From positions 7,067,501-7,131,500 of the forward strand of contig BSBM01000602.1 in assembly GCA_027924585.1 (NCBI GenBank): a stretch of 64,000 bases of DNA, given 5' to 3'. The stretch is from Larix kaempferi (lineage: Eukaryota; Streptophyta; Pinopsida; Pinales; Pinaceae). The notes under the pieces are model-generated. The model was not told where the DNA came from, made no database searches, and worked only from the letters and a program-made list of their open reading frames with translations. Made by a program: the position numbers and the translations under genes. Of this stretch, positions 10,978 through 24,580 are shown piece by piece; within the stretch, counting starts at the first letter, position 1, and each line of letters starts with the position of its first letter.

Positions 10978-13900
10978 TGTCACCTACCCAATTTTTTAGA
11001 ATAATTATTTTCTACTATTATCCTTTTTGCAAAAGTACTTTGTGATAAATTATAATTACAAGTTTTGTAATTATAACCAATTAGGTCAAAGATGAATGTA
11101 ATGACTCATTATTATTATTTAATAAATAAAAATGGGAGAAAAACACTCAAGAAAGCTGTTACAAGAGTGTTTACTGACCCACTAGGGGGAATGGAAGCTG
11201 CTGGAAGGACTGGGACAGATGGAAGCATTTGCACTCTACCATTAGTTGTTGTTATGGGACAAATCCCCCTAAGTTTGTGGAATTTCTCCCTCTAGGTTGA
11301 GGGAGGTGAGTAGGTATCTCACTAATGACTAGTAATTACAAAAAAGACCTAGGAAGCCTATAAAAGGCAATTCGAATTAAGCAGGGAGCTCTTACAATGT
11401 TTTCTGCAGAAACATTCCTCATGTTCATTAGGTGATGGCTGAGAGCTTCGAATAGGGAGGCTGTGGAGAGTGCAAGTATAAGTCTGCAAATGTTATGAGA
11501 AGGATAGACCAGAGGTGCTGGTGCTAGTCCAATTGCTTACTAAGCCTATAAGGTTGGATAAAATTCCTTGCTGCTGCAAGTAGAGATCCTAAGCTTTAGA
11601 TCTTTCTTCCTCTTGGTGGATCAGTGGATAGGCTCAGGGGTCCTAAGGCAGACATCTTGGCTGCTTGGGAGCAGGTTGGGTGGAACAGGCTTCTTGAGTG
11701 ATTTGTTCCTCCCATCACACTTAGGTTCTATTCTTTTTGTGTTTTTTCAATCATATGAATGCTCTAATAAAAATGGCTTAGAAATGTTATTAATGATCAG
11801 TAGCAGTAAAATGTTAGATCCTGTTTGATTTTAAATTGTTGAACTGATAAAATGACTCCTCTACATTTTTCCCCATGTGTGAAGCTGCATCGTACTCCAG
11901 TACAGAGAGGTAGCATTAAATCTGTTCAGTTAAAAGTGAAACGTAGCATGCATCTAAATATATAAACCCAAGAGACCACCCATGCACAGACTTATGTTCC
12001 CCATGCATTTTATATTTTAGCAATTGTAGATTAGATCTCTGCATGCATTGTTTTTACTGTTCAAATCTGTATGCTGAAACAACATAACAGAAACTAGTTA
12101 TAGCAGTAGGTTCTTTTCTGACTTCTGAAGGTGGACATGGTGTTAACATCTAGGGTTTACTGATCCTTATTTATTGCTTCAAAAGAAACCAACATCATGC
12201 ATTCTGTTTAACCACATACCCATTCTTTTATTTGTTATTTGAATCTGACTAATCTTTATAGAAATTATTGCCATCACTGTATTAATCTTTTATGCAAAAA
12301 AAAAGTACTGTATTGTTCTTTCATTTTCTCTAGAGGTCTCAATTGGACAAATACAGGGAGATAGAATAAAAGTAGACAGACTGTTATATTAATAGGCAAG
12401 TTAAATTAATTGATGAATGCACTGTAAAATTCTTTGATTTGGTATTATTAACTGCATATGGCAGAATTCACTTCGCACATTAGCATGTTCTTAAAAGCAA
12501 AAGAAAGAATAGCATTATTGAATCGACTGAGCAAAACACAACATCTCTACACCCAAACCAGGGTTGACCTGTTCTCATCACACTATTATTTTCAAAACAT
12601 TTAACAGCTGCCAAATCAAAGGTTTCATTATCAAAGATATCCTAACTATAGAAACCAGATCTGTCACTCTTGTTTTCTTTTTAAACATCAATTACAGCCC
12701 AGCAGTTTTCACTATCATCGACAGGCTAGGGTTTAACGTTATCACAGTTGTATGCAAACAAAACTAACACCTTTTTATTATCAGCTTAACCCAAGTATGC
12801 ACAATTGTAACAAAATCCTAGTAGATCATTATCGGCTTATAGACACTCGTTTAATAAACATCTTAAATAGGCTTTCAGATATAGATCTGAAAACGAGAGT
12901 TCAAAACACCAAACGTAAGCATTAAACCCTAACAGTAAACATTTCCATTTAAAATTACGATAGCAGCAACCTACAGATTGCCTCATCGTTTACTGAGGGT
13001 TCCATTCCAAAACCCATTCTTTTTACAATACTCAGTTATTGAAACAAAACCATAGTCAACGTTTATTTTCCACACCAGTTCTTCCATCCACTTAGAAGTT
13101 CCAAAACGACAGACATCAGACGTTAAATGCCGTGAAATTCTTTGCAAAACGAGGGACCAAACCCTATCAAGTTCGCTGAGCCAAGGAATGGCCGGCCATA
13201 CATTTAAAAAAAAAACATTTACATCATCTACATTATTGAACAAAACTTTAACAGTAACGTTTCCCAATGTTGCAGGCGAGACAAAAGCCACTGCTGAGAA
13301 GGCATGCTACCAACACCCTGCTCATCAAGTTCGATTCCAGGAGAACTGAGGGAGGGATACCATCGAAGCTTACCGGTGGGTTCACTATATTTCTTCTCCC
13401 CATCAACTTTCCCAACATCCTGCTGTTCGTCGAGAGTCACCTTCCAAACAACCATACACTGATTTAAATATCAATCATGAAATAAGGTGCATGCAACAAA
13501 GAAAACTTTAAAATATTTGAAACTTTACTGTACCTGAGACGTGACAGAAGCTTGACGAAGCCAGCATCCATCCACTGCGAAGGAGAAGCACTCAAATCGA
13601 AGGCCACACTGTGTGATACCTTTTGGAACTTACAACCCGATCAAAACCCCAGACTTGCAAGTCACTACAACGCCATAACGACCGCACTCATCCCACCTAT
13701 GTATTGCCACACCTTTCAACCCCAGACTTGGCCTCCATTGTTAGCATTCTCTTACAGTCTAGAGGTTGCTTCCGGTCTCATGATCAAGCCCGGGGAAGGC
13801 TAGAAAAACATCAAAACCCTAAGTGCCTCTCGGCCTGTTGGCCTCACCTCCCAAACCCTACCACCGAAACAATGACCAAGAAAATGTTACAAGATCCCAT

Positions 13901-15303
13901 AAGTTACGTTAGGGTTCATCACAATCCCAACACACAACAATCAACGACGGAGATCTAATTTCATTAAGCCATGTTGGAGGGTGGCAGAAGTAGCATTAAA
14001 CCACCCATCTACCTCTCAAGCCACGAGGTTTCCAACTCTGTTGACACCAGGACAGGAGGCCCGTTACAACTCAACATTGCCAAAACTTATCACATGCCAA
14101 ACATCCATCATGATGTGCACGTAATATTACCCTTAACACAGTGGCCAGGTGAGTTGATTGCAAACCCAATCATTTACTACACCCTTGAATTCGTACGCAG
14201 GCTTTATGCAGTGCCATCATTCCACCTGCCAACCATAGGGATCAACGTTAATAGCATCGAATTTATAAATTATACCAAGGCTAAACATTCACCGGTAGCA
14301 TGTTTTAAAGATTTTGTATGTTCCATGAATTTCGATATAAGTATGATCATAGTATAAAACATCCACCTAGGTCGCGTTTGATCCTAAGGTGTGGATTGAA
14401 TCTGCCCTAAACTTAATATAAAATCATTATAAAGTCCATCATATAGTTCATCAAGTTTTTCCCATTACATAAATTCACAAGGTTACACCCTTAGGGTATG
14501 GTTGCCACCCAAGGAACCATCACATACATTGCATGGTAGGGTATTAATGCATAATCCATCACCATTATAGTTTCCCAGGTAATAGAGAACTTAGCATCAC
14601 CTTATTACTCGCTCTATGGTATGCTCAGGACCATGTGTCCTTGTCTTAAACCTGTCACCGTCGAAAATTATAAAAGAGTTGTTTTAACAGCCGCAAGTCA
14701 TTCATGGAATGACAACAAGTGGAGTCATAAATTCCTAATGAAAACAGTCATAACAATCACACTCTGAGGTTGACGATATCTGTAGTTTTTGAGCTAATCA
14801 AATTCATGTTACAAAATTGGAAGGAAGCCATACCTGTAGCGTCGAAGTCATAAGCAGTTTTTATTTATATCACGGTTATTAAACACTCTGAATTTTATCG
14901 CTACCTCTTACCTGCGGATCTATGCATGAAGGACGAGTACAATGCTTTAGCCGAGTAGCTAAGTAAGCCTCAGGGCACCTTGTGGGACCCCTTTCATCAT
15001 CATCCAGAAAAACTAAACTGTCAGTACTTGTCGAGAAGAATTCTGTTTTCCAAATGCATCACAATTTTCAATCATTCCAGCATATAAATAAAGGACATAA
15101 GCATTAATTGGATTCATGACGTGTCGCCAACACGATACACCATCAGAAGACAAAAAGACATAGCAGTTAAATTATTCCTACCAAATGTTGCATTTATTAA
15201 TCTCTGCTTTATTAATTATTATTATTTCCGCATTTTACAAATATTAGCTTTTAATGGCGATTTAATTTTTTTTAAATTTTTTTGAAAATATCAGGATGTT
15301 ACA
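10978..15303 (+). repeat. 5' LTR of the gypsy element
   Basis: 4,326 bases, starting TGTCACCTACCC and ending GATGTTACA, the usual TG...CA form. It matches 20161-24483 almost base for base over its whole length. It is very long for a gypsy LTR. Short open frames inside it (such as 13552-13803, 13623-13958 and 13971-14357) are not kept at the same lengths in the other LTR, so they are not genes. Confidence 0.95.
11359..11366 (+). promoter_or_regulatory. TATA box of the 5' LTR
   Basis: TATAAAAG, in CCTATAAAAGGCAATTCG, lies 381 bases into the LTR. It is conserved at the equivalent place in the other LTR (20540-20547). It would start the genomic transcript, leaving a short U3 and an R-U5 region of nearly 4 kb. 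Confidence 0.65.
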
Positions 15304-15305
15304 TG

Positions 15306-15317
15306 TGGTATCAAAGC
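15306..15317 (+). other. Primer-binding site (initiator tRNA-Met type)
   Basis: TGGTATCAAAGC lies two bases after the 5' LTR. It is complementary to the 3' end of plant initiator methionine tRNA except for one base (A for G in TCAGAGC). This sets the plus-strand direction of the element. Confidence 0.85.
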
Positions 15318-15450
15318 TTTAGTTCAAACTCTAGGCCTAAAGACGGTCCAAGAAACATGCAAATAGAAAATTTATGACTGTGAAATTTTTCGCTAACTCA
15401 AGTTTACATTATTTTGTCGTATACAAATTTTTTTTCTTTGATTTACAGAT

Positions 15451-16708
15451 ATGGAAGGATCAGTTGAACACATAAGGGGTAAATTTTCCGCCAAACAGCT
15501 CAAGTGTGGAATAGCAATTCCAGGGCAATCGGGGTAACGATTCATCAGAATTATTGCATTCTTTTCAAGACTTAAAGGCAGAGATCCAGTCAGTAAAATA
15601 GGACAATGAAAGAATCCCGAGGACACAGGAGGAATTGAAGCAAGCACTATTCAACCAATACCCAAATTATGAACAGAACCTGGAACATACTTCTCAAACT
15701 AAAGAGCTATCTCATGAAGGCAAGGATAAACAAACAGAAACAGCTGAGGGAAACAACAACTCAACATCATCAAGAGCTGCCAAACATCCACGTAAAAAGA
15801 AGCATAACTACTCTTGTGACAGCAGTGAAGGGGACTTCAAGCCAAAAAGAAAAAGGAATAAACAGTACGAAAAGATATCTGGTGAATTCAAGAAAATCAA
15901 ACCCCCAACTTTCAATGGAGAAACAGAGAAAGGAGAGACAGCGGAAGCATGGCTGTCCGGCATGAAAAAGTATTTTCAGATCTACAACTATTCGGAATCC
16001 TTAAAGGCAAAAATGGCAATTTATAATATGACCGGGAAGGCATATATTTGGTGGCAAGACCTTAAAAGGGTAAAAGGTATAAAAGACCGAGATGTGAGTT
16101 GGAGTACTTTCAAAAGACACTTCAAGAAGAAATTCTTATCTGAGTAGTATTATGAAGAAAAATCCAAAGAATTTTATGATCTGAAACTGGGAACGATGAA
16201 CATGAAGGAACTGAACAACAAGTTTTTAAGTTTGCTAAGGTATGTTCCGTATATGGTGGAAGAAAAACCAAAGGTCCAGAGGTACCTACGTTGTCTACCT
16301 TTCCACATTAAGAACATAATAGAGTACGATAACCCTAAGATACTAGAAGAGGCCATGAGGAAAGCAACTTTTTGATTTGACCAGAATAAGAAAAGGGAAG
16401 GGGTACCTAGCTAGAAAAACCCAAAACCCATTAACTTTGAACAAAAAAAGAAAATTTTTAGATATGGTGGAAATTTCAGTTTCCAAAAGAGAAATTTTCA
16501 GAATCAAAAATTTCAACAGAACATAAATAATCAGCAGCAGAAATTTACAGCACCTAGAAATGTCCTCAATGTTGCCAGGACCAATGAACAAAAGCCACCT
16601 ATAAAATGCTTTGAGTGCCAAGGGCCCCATTATGCCTCAGACTATCCCCTCAAGAAACGGGCGGCCAACCATATTCACTCCATACAGTCTGAAGCTACTG
16701 TAGGATAT
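15451..16708 (+). pseudogene. gypsy gag, degraded
   Basis: The probable start ATG is at 15451, 148 bases after the LTR, but that frame soon stops. The recognisable capsid stretch is at 15635-16147 (TFNGET, AEAWLSGMKKYFQIY, AYIWWQDL). A TAG at 16145-16147 interrupts it, and the same frame continues beyond with further stops near 16374 and 16410. A Lys/Gln/Asn-rich nucleocapsid part leads to a zinc knuckle at about 16606-16647 that reads CFECQGPHYASDYP. It is one residue shorter than CX2CX4HX4C and has Tyr where the last Cys should be. Confidence 0.85.
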
Positions 16709-17175
16709 GTGGCAAGAGAAGTACCCAGAATTAGTGCAGCATTAGACAACCGGCAAGCAGAACACCAAGTCTCAATGGTGGAGGTCGAAGGTATGCTGCA
16801 AAACCACCTAGTTTCTATTTTAATTGACCCCGATGCTAGTATAAGTTATATATCACCAGTTGTTGTAGAAAGACTCGATTTGAAAAAAGAGAAATTTGAT
16901 AAATTCTGGTTAGTTAGATTAGCGACAGGAACAAAAAGAAAGGTTTATGATTTTGTGGAAAATTGTGTTTTATCTATGAATCAACTAACAACACAGGTTA
17001 AGCTAAATATTCTGCCATTAGGGTCATATGACATCCTATCTGTATGGACTGGTTAGAAACCCATCGTGTCATTCTGAATTGTTATGAAAAAAGTTTCATT
17101 TTCTTGGATGATGAAGGAAAGACAGCAGAGGTAAAAGGCATCCCTAGAAAAACATCCGTTCGGTAGATTTCAGCC
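16709..17175 (+). pseudogene. gypsy aspartic protease, degraded
   Basis: The retropepsin core is visible as VSILIDPDASISYIS. The catalytic D-(S/T)-G triad reads D-P-D, so the protein would not be an active protease. A frameshift lies near 17040, just before the conserved DWLETH segment. A TAG at 17054-17056 ends one frame and a TAG near 17163 ends the other. The link to RT follows. Confidence 0.85.
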
Positions 17176-18590
17176 ATGCAAGTAAAAAGGGCGATCAGAA
17201 AAAGGTGTCAGATGTTTGCAGTAAATGCGGTGCATGATGAGATAAGTACTAACGAGGACAAACTGAAAATAGAGGACATACCTGTCTTAAAGGATTTCCA
17301 AGATATTTTTCCGGAAGAGATCCTAGAATTACCTCCCAAAAGGGACATGGATTTTACTATTGAATTAATACCTGGTGCAATGCCAAGTTCTAAAGCTCCA
17401 TACCGGATGAACATATTAGAGCTGAAGGAGTTAAAATCTCAGTTGAAGAAACTGATCGATAAAAAATACATAAGACGGGCAGCGTGTCTCCTTGGGGAGC
17501 ACTGGTCATTTTTGTTAAAAAGAAGGATGGTACCCTAAGACTTTGCATAGATTATCGTCAACTGAATAAAATGACGATCAAGAATAGGTACCCGCTGCCC
17601 TGCATTGACAATCTTTTTGACCAACTACGCGGAGAAACAGTATTCTCGAAGATCGATTTACGATCAGGATATCATCAGGTCCGTGTGAAGGATGAAGACA
17701 TTTTCAAAATAGCCTTTAGAACTCGATATGGACACTATGAGTTTGTTGTCATGCCATTTGGATTAACTAATGCACCTGTTGTATTTATGTGTTTAATGAA
17801 CAAAATTCTGCACAAGTACTTAGATAAGTTTGCAGTTGTGTTCATCGATGAAATTTTGGTATATTCTAAGAACAAGGAGGAGCATTATGAACATCTACGT
17901 ATCATTCTGCAAGTTCTGAGGGAGCACTAGTTGTATGCTAAGTTCAACAAATGTGATTTCTACAAAGACAAGATTCAGTACTTAGGACACATAATCTCTG
18001 AGGAAGGGATTTCGGTTGATCCAACCAAGATAAAGGCCATTAATGAATGGCCGGTTCCTAAAGATGTGACGGATGTGCGATCGTTTATGGGCATCACTGG
18101 TTATTATAGAAAATTCATTGAATGGTTTTCCAGGATTGCAAACCCCATAACGTCGCTGCAGAAAAAGGGAAAGATGTTGTCTGGGATCAAAAGTGTGCAG
18201 ATAGTTTTGTAAAGTTAAAAGAATTACTGACTTCAGCGCCTATTTTGAGGATTGCAGATCCCAATAAAGATTTTGTAGTGTGTACAGATGCGTGCAATGA
18301 TGGACTGGGAGGAGTCCTAACGCAGGAGGGACATGCTGTAGTATATGAATCAAGAAAACTGAAAATACATGAGAAGAACTACTCCACCTACGATCTAGAA
18401 TTGTTAGCAGTAATTCATGCCTTGAAAATGTGGCGTCACCACCTCATTGGCAGAAAATTTACCTTAATGACGGATAATATGGGGCTGAAATATTTGTTAG
18501 ATCAAACAAATTTGAATGCCAGGAAAGCCAAATGGATAACTTTTTTGAGTGAGTATGATTTTGAAATTCAGCACATTAAGGGGAAGGAGA
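17176..18590 (+). pseudogene. gypsy reverse transcriptase and RNase H, degraded
   Basis: RT landmarks in order: [31 protein letters not shown]-like, [39 protein letters not shown] and FIDEILVYS. The catalytic pair of the last motif reads D-E rather than D-D. RNase H follows with VVCTDACNDGLGGVL, YSTYDLELLAVIHALKMW, TLMTDN and VDALSR. Frameshifts lie near 17484 and between about 18120 and 18190, and an in-frame TAG at 17928-17930 separates RT from the thumb/connection region. Confidence 0.95.
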
Positions 18591-20119
18591 ATAAAGTTGT
18601 CGACGCGTTAAGTCGTAATGCAAGGATACATTTTGTTTCAACCATCAGCACATACGCAACAAATTTGGAGGAACATATTTTTGAAGGAATTAAGGAGGAT
18701 AAGGAATATAGAAAATTACAAGAAAGGACAGCAGAAAACAACTCTGAAAATTTTGTAACAGATCTCAGTTTGAAGGAAAATGGCTTACTGCTGTACAAAA
18801 ACAGATTGTACGTACCAAACGTACCCGCAGTAAAAATTCTGATTTTGAATGAGATGCACAAAAGCCACTATTCTTTCCATCTTGGTTACCAGAAAACCAT
18901 CACAATGCTAAGGAAGGAATACTATTGGCTCAGGATGAAGGATGAAGTAGCTGAATTTATAGCTAAGTGTTTTGATTGTCAAAAAGTAAAGGTCAAACAT
19001 CAGCATCCTACTGGATTGCTGCAGCCCTTGCCTATACCCAGCTGGAAATGGGAAGTCATAAGTATAGATTTCATCACTGGGTTACCAAAGAATAAAAAAC
19101 AGTACGACTCCATAATGGTGGTAGTAGACAAACTTAACAAGGCATCCCATTTTATCCCTGTCAAAACTACCAATAAAGCCCCTGATATCGTAGAAATTTT
19201 TATGAAGCAGGTTTTTCGACTGCATGGCATACCCAAGGTAATAGTTTCAGACCGAGATTCGAAGTTCACAGGTAACTTTTGGAGGTCTTTGTTCAAGGGG
19301 TTAAACACCACCTTAAATTTCAGCACTGCATTTCATCTGCAAACAGACTGACTGACTGAAAGGGTGAACCAGATATTGGAAGATATGCTCAGAATGTATG
19401 TTAAGGATCAACCTGGTAAGTGGGAAGACTACTTGCGTTTAGCAGAGTTTGTGTATAATAATCACTACCATGCTTCAGCCAAACTTAGCCCATTTGAGAT
19501 TCTTTACGGTAAAAAGTGTAACACACCGGTGTCATGGAGTGATCTGGTTAGCAGAGTCACCTTAGGGCCCGAATTGTTGCAGGAATTAGAACTAATCGTG
19601 AAGCAAGTACAAGGAAATCTTAAAGCTGCCCAGGATAGACAGACAAGTCAAGTAGACCTTAAAAGAACTCATAAAGAGTTCCAGGTTGGTGAACATGTTT
19701 TTCTTAAGGTAAGGCCGAAAAAGAGTTCCTTAAAATTGGGAAGCTGTGCCAAACTGGCACCCAGGTATTATGGTCCTTTCGAAATCTTGTCCAGAATTGG
19801 ACTTGTGGCATATCAATTAGTCTTACCTTCAAACCTCAAAGTCCATAATGTTTTTCACATTTCATTTTTAAAGAAATATGTGCATGATACTACTCATGTT
19901 GTAAATTGGAATAATGTTCAGGTGGAACAAGGCGGCGATTTTTCGGTGGAACCAGACTGTATTCTTGCAAGGAAAGAAACTCTACTCGGGAACCGCATGA
20001 TTGGCCAAGTAAAAGTGCAATGGAAGCACTATAGCCCAACAGAGGCTACCTGGGATTTGGAGAGTAGTATGCGGGATGCATACCTAACTCTGTTCCAAGA
20101 ACACTCAAGGAGTGAATAA
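18591..20119 (+). pseudogene. gypsy integrase with chromodomain-like tail
   Basis: The zinc-binding part (HKSHYSFHLGYQKT then CFDCQKVK) is followed by the DDE core. I can see the first Asp in ISIDFITGLP, the second in IVSDRDSKF, and the Glu in ERVNQILEDML. The core is split by TGA at 19349-19351; the frame is the same on both sides. The C-terminal part has RYYGPFEIL and VFHISFLKKY, then a chromodomain-like segment at about 19960-20080 with VKVQWKHYSPTEATWDLES. In chromoviruses this tail directs integration toward particular chromatin. Confidence 0.95.
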
Positions 20120-20147
20120 AGCAACATCGAGGACGATGTTGAGGCTT

Positions 20148-20160
20148 AAGCGGGGGTGTA
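20148..20160 (+). other. Polypurine tract region
   Basis: AAGCGGGGGTGTA sits immediately before the 3' LTR. The G-rich part is the expected plus-strand primer. It ends a few bases short of the LTR rather than abutting it. Confidence 0.6.
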
Positions 20161-23100
20161 TGTCACCTACCCAATTTTTGAGAATAATTATTTTCTACCA
20201 TTATCCTTTTTGCAAAAGTACTTTGTGATAAATTATAATTACAAGTTTTGTAATTATGACCAATTAGGTCAAAGATGAATGTAATGACTCATTATTATTA
20301 TTTAATAAATAAAAATGGGAGACAAACGCTCAAGAAAGCTGTTACAAGAGTGTCCACTGGACCACTAGGAGGAATGGAAGCTGTTGGAAGGACTGGGACA
20401 GATGGCATCATTTGCACTCTACCATTAGCTATTGTTATGGGACAACTCCCCCTAATTTTGGCATTTCCCCCTGCAGGTGGAGGGAGGTGAGCATGTAGCT
20501 CACTAATGACTAGTAATTACAAAAAAGACCTAGGCAACCTATAAAAGGCAATTCGAATTGAGTAGGGAGCTCTTACAATGTTTTCTACAAAAACATTCCT
20601 CATGTTCATCAGGTGATGGCTGAGAGATTCGAATAGGGAGGCTGTGGAGAGTGCAAGTATAAGTTTGCAAATGTGATGAGAAGGACAGACCAGAGGTGCT
20701 GGTGCTGGTCCAATTGCTTACTAATCCTGTAAGGCTAGATAAAATTCCTTGCTGCTGCAAGTAGAGATCCTAAGCTTCAGATCTTTCTTCCTCCTGGTGG
20801 ATCATTGGATAGGTTCGGGGGTCCTAAGGTAGACATCTTGGCTGCTTGGGAGCAGGTTGGGTGGAACAGGCTTCTTGAGTGATTTGTTCCTCCCATCACA
20901 CTCAGGTTCTATTCTTTTTGTGTTTTTCCAATCATATGAATGCTCTCAGAAAAATGGCTTAGAAATGTTATTAATGATCAGTAGCAATAAAATGTTAGAT
21001 CCTGTTTGATTTTAAATTGTTGAACTGATAAAATGACTCCTCTGCATTTTTCCCCATGCGTGAAGCTGCATCATACTCCAGTACAGAGAGGTAGCATTAA
21101 ATCTGTTCAATTAAAAGTGAAATCTAGCATGCATCTAAATATATAAATCCAAGAGACCACCCATGCACAGACTTATGGTCCCCATGCATTTTATATTTTC
21201 GCAGTTGTAGATTAGATCTCTGCATGCATTGTTTTTACTGTTCAAATCTGTATGCTGAAACAACATAACAGAAACTAGTTATAGCAGTAGGTTCTTTTCT
21301 GACTTCTGAAGGTGGACATGGTGTTAACATCTAGGGTTTACTAATCCTTATTTATTTCTTCAAAAGAAACCAACATCATGCATTCTGTTTAACCACATAC
21401 CCATTCTTTTATTTGTTATTTGAATTTGACTGATCTTTATAGAAATTATTGCCATCACTATATTAATCTTTTATGCAAAAAAAAAGTACTGTATTGTTAT
21501 TTCATTTTCTATAGGGGTCCCAATTGGACAAATACAGGGAGATAGAATAAAAGTAGACAGACTGTTATATTAATAGGCAAGTTAAACTAATTGATGAATG
21601 CACTGTAAAATTCTTTGATTCGGTATTATTAACTGCATATGGCAGAATTCACTTCGCACATTAGCATGTTCTTAAAAGCAAAAGAAAGAATAGCATTATT
21701 GAATCGACTGAGCAAAACACAGCATCTCTACACCCAAACCAGGGTTGACCTGTTCTCATCACACTATTATTTTCAAAACATTTAACAGCTGCTAAATCAA
21801 AGGTTTCATTATCAAAGATATCCTAACTGTAGAAACCAGATCTGTTACTCTTGTTTTCTTTTTAAACATCAATTACAACCCAGCAGTTTTCATTATCATC
21901 GACAGACTAGTGTTTAACATTATCACAGTTGTATTCAAACAAAACTAACACCTTTTTATTATCGGCTTAACCCAAGTATGCAAAATTGTAACGCAAGCCT
22001 AGTAGATCATTATCGACTTATAGCCACTCGTTAAATAAACATCTTAAATAGGCTTTCAGATACAGATATGAAAACAAGAGTTCAAAACACCAAACGTAAG
22101 CATTAAACCCTAACAGTAAACATTTCCATTTAAAATTAAGATGGAAGCAACCTACAGATCGCCTCATCATTTACTGAGGGTTCCATTCCAAAACCCATTC
22201 TTTTTACACTACTCAGTTATTGAAACAAAACCATAGTCAACATTTCTTTTCCACACCAGTTCTTCCATCGACTCAGAAGTGCCAAAACGACAAACATCAG
22301 ACATTAAATGCCGTGAAATTCTTTGCAAAACGAGGGACCAAACCCTATCAAGTTCGCCGAGCCAAGGAATGGCCAGCCATACATTTAAAAAAAAAAACAT
22401 TTGCATCATCTATACTATCAAACAAAACTTAAATAGTAACGTTTCCCAATGCTACAGGGGAGACAAAAGCCACTGCCGAGAAGGCATGCTACCAACACCT
22501 TGCTCATCAAGTCCGATTCTAGGAGAACCGAGGGAGGGATACCACCGAAGCTTACCGGTGGGTTCTCTATATTTCTTCTCCCCGTCAAATTTCCCGGCAT
22601 CCTACTGTTCGGTGAGAGTCACCTGCCAAACAACCATACACTGAGTTAAATATCAATCATGAAATAAGGTGCATGCAACAAAGAAAATTTTAAAATCTTT
22701 GAAACTTTACTGTACCTGAGACGTGACAGAAGCTTGACGAAGCCAGCATCCATCCACTACGAAGGAGAAGCACTCAACTCGAACGCCACACTATGTGATA
22801 CCTTTTGGAACTTACAACCCGATCAAAACTCCAGACTTGCAAGTCACTACAACGCCATAACGACCGCACTCATCCCACCTGTGGATTGCCACACCTTTCA
22901 ACCCCAGACTCAGTCTCCATTGCTAGCATTCTCTTATAGTTTGGAGGTTGCTGTCGATCTCAGGATCGAGCCCGTGGAAGGCTATAAAAACATCACAACC
23001 CTAAGTGCCTCTCGACCGGTTGGCCTCACTCCCCAAACCCTACCATCGAAACAATGACCAAGAAAATGTTACAAGATCCCATAAATTAAATTAGGGTTCA

Positions 23101-24483
23101 TCACAATCCCAACGCACAACAATCAACGACGGAGATCTAATTTCATTAAGGCACGTTGGAGGGTGGCAGAAGTAGCATTAAACCATCCATATACCTCCCA
23201 AGCCACGAGGTTTCCAACTCTGTTGACACCAGGACAGGAGGCCCATTACAACTCAACGTTGCCAAAACTTATCACATGCCGAACATCCATCACGACGTGC
23301 ACATAATATTACGCTTAACATGGTGGCCAGGTGAGTTGATTGCAAACCCAATCATTTAATACACCCTTGAATTTGTAGGCAAGCTTTATGCAGTGCCATC
23401 ATTCCACCTGCCAACCATAGGGATCAACGTTAATAGCATCGACTTTATAAATTATACCAAGGCTAAACATTCACCAGTAGCATGTATTAAAGACTTTGTA
23501 TGTTCCATGAATTTCGATATAAGTATGATCATAGTATAGAACATCCACCTAGGTCGCGTTCAATCCTAAGGTGTGGATTGACTTTGCCCTAAACTTAATA
23601 TAAAATCATAATAAATTCCATCATATAGTTCATCAAGTTTTGCCCATTACATAAATTCACAAGGTTACACCCTTAGGGTATGGTTGCCACCCAAGGAACC
23701 ATCGCATACATTGCATGGTAGGGTATTAATGCATAATGCATCACCATTATAGTTTCCCAGGTAATAGAGAACTTAGCATCACCTTATTACTTGCTCTATG
23801 GTATGCTCAGGACCATGTGTCCATGTCTTAAACCTGTCATCATCGAAAATTATAAAAGAGTTGTATTAACAGCCGCAAGTCATTCATGGAATGAAAACAA
23901 GTGGAGTCATAAATGCCTAATGAAAATAGTCATAACAATCACACTCTGAGGTTGATGATATCTGCAGTTTTTAAGCTAGTCAAATTCATCTTATATTTGG
24001 AAGGAAGCCATACCTGTAGCGTCGAAGTCATAAGCAATTTTTATTTATATCACGGTTATTAAACACCCTAAATTTTATCGCTACCTCTTACCTGCGAATT
24101 TGCACATGAAGGACGAGTACAATGCTTTAGTCGAGTATCTAAGTAAGCCTCGGGGCACCTCGTGGGACCCCTTTCATCATCATCCAGAAAAACTAAACTA
24201 TCAGTACTTGTCGAGAAGCATTTTGTTTTCCAAATGCATCACAATTTTCAATCATTCCAGCATATAAATAAAGGACATAAGCATTAATTGGATTCATGAC
24301 GTGTCGCCAACATGATACACCATTAGAAGACAAAAAGACACAGCAGTTAAATTATTCCTACCAAATGTCGCATTTATTAATCACTGCTTTATTAATTATT
24401 ATTATTTCCGCATTTTACAAATATTAGCTTTTAATGGCGATTTAATTTTTTTAAATTTTTTTTGAAAATATCAAGATGTTACA
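20161..24483 (+). repeat. 3' LTR of the gypsy element
   Basis: 4,323 bases, matching 10978-15303. The TATA box copy is TATAAAAG at 20540-20547. It ends GATGTTACA at 24483, followed by the second copy of the CGTGG target duplication. Confidence 0.95.
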
Positions 24484-24580
24484 CGTGGTTGGCCCTGTTC
24501 AGTAGAGAATATTAAATTATTCTTGAAATAGAGAGGAGCTCAATGACTACGATGCTGGCTTTCTACAACCCACTAGTGTG

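Larger units (their letters stand above)
10978..24483 (+). mobile_element. Full-length Ty3/gypsy chromovirus-type LTR retrotransposon
   Basis: 13,506 bases with matching LTRs at both ends (10978-15303 and 20161-24483). A PBS follows the 5' LTR, a purine-rich tract precedes the 3' LTR, and the 5-base target duplication CGTGG sits at 10973-10977 and 24484-24488. The interior encodes gag, protease, RT, RNase H and integrase in gypsy order. It ends in a chromodomain-like tail, which points to the chromovirus branch (Tekay/Del-like). All domains are present, but stops, frameshifts and altered catalytic residues make it inactive. In one 120-base stretch (11401-11520) I count 7 differences between the LTRs, so the insertion is not recent. 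Confidence 0.95.

Noticed and set aside
12900-13160. Telomere-like AAACCCTAA words in the gypsy LTRs
   Set aside because: Only isolated single copies, no tandem run.
13552-14357. Plus-strand open frames of 83-128 codons inside the gypsy 5' LTR
   Set aside because: The matching positions in the 3' LTR (22734-23359) have different frame lengths and stops, so the frames are not conserved.
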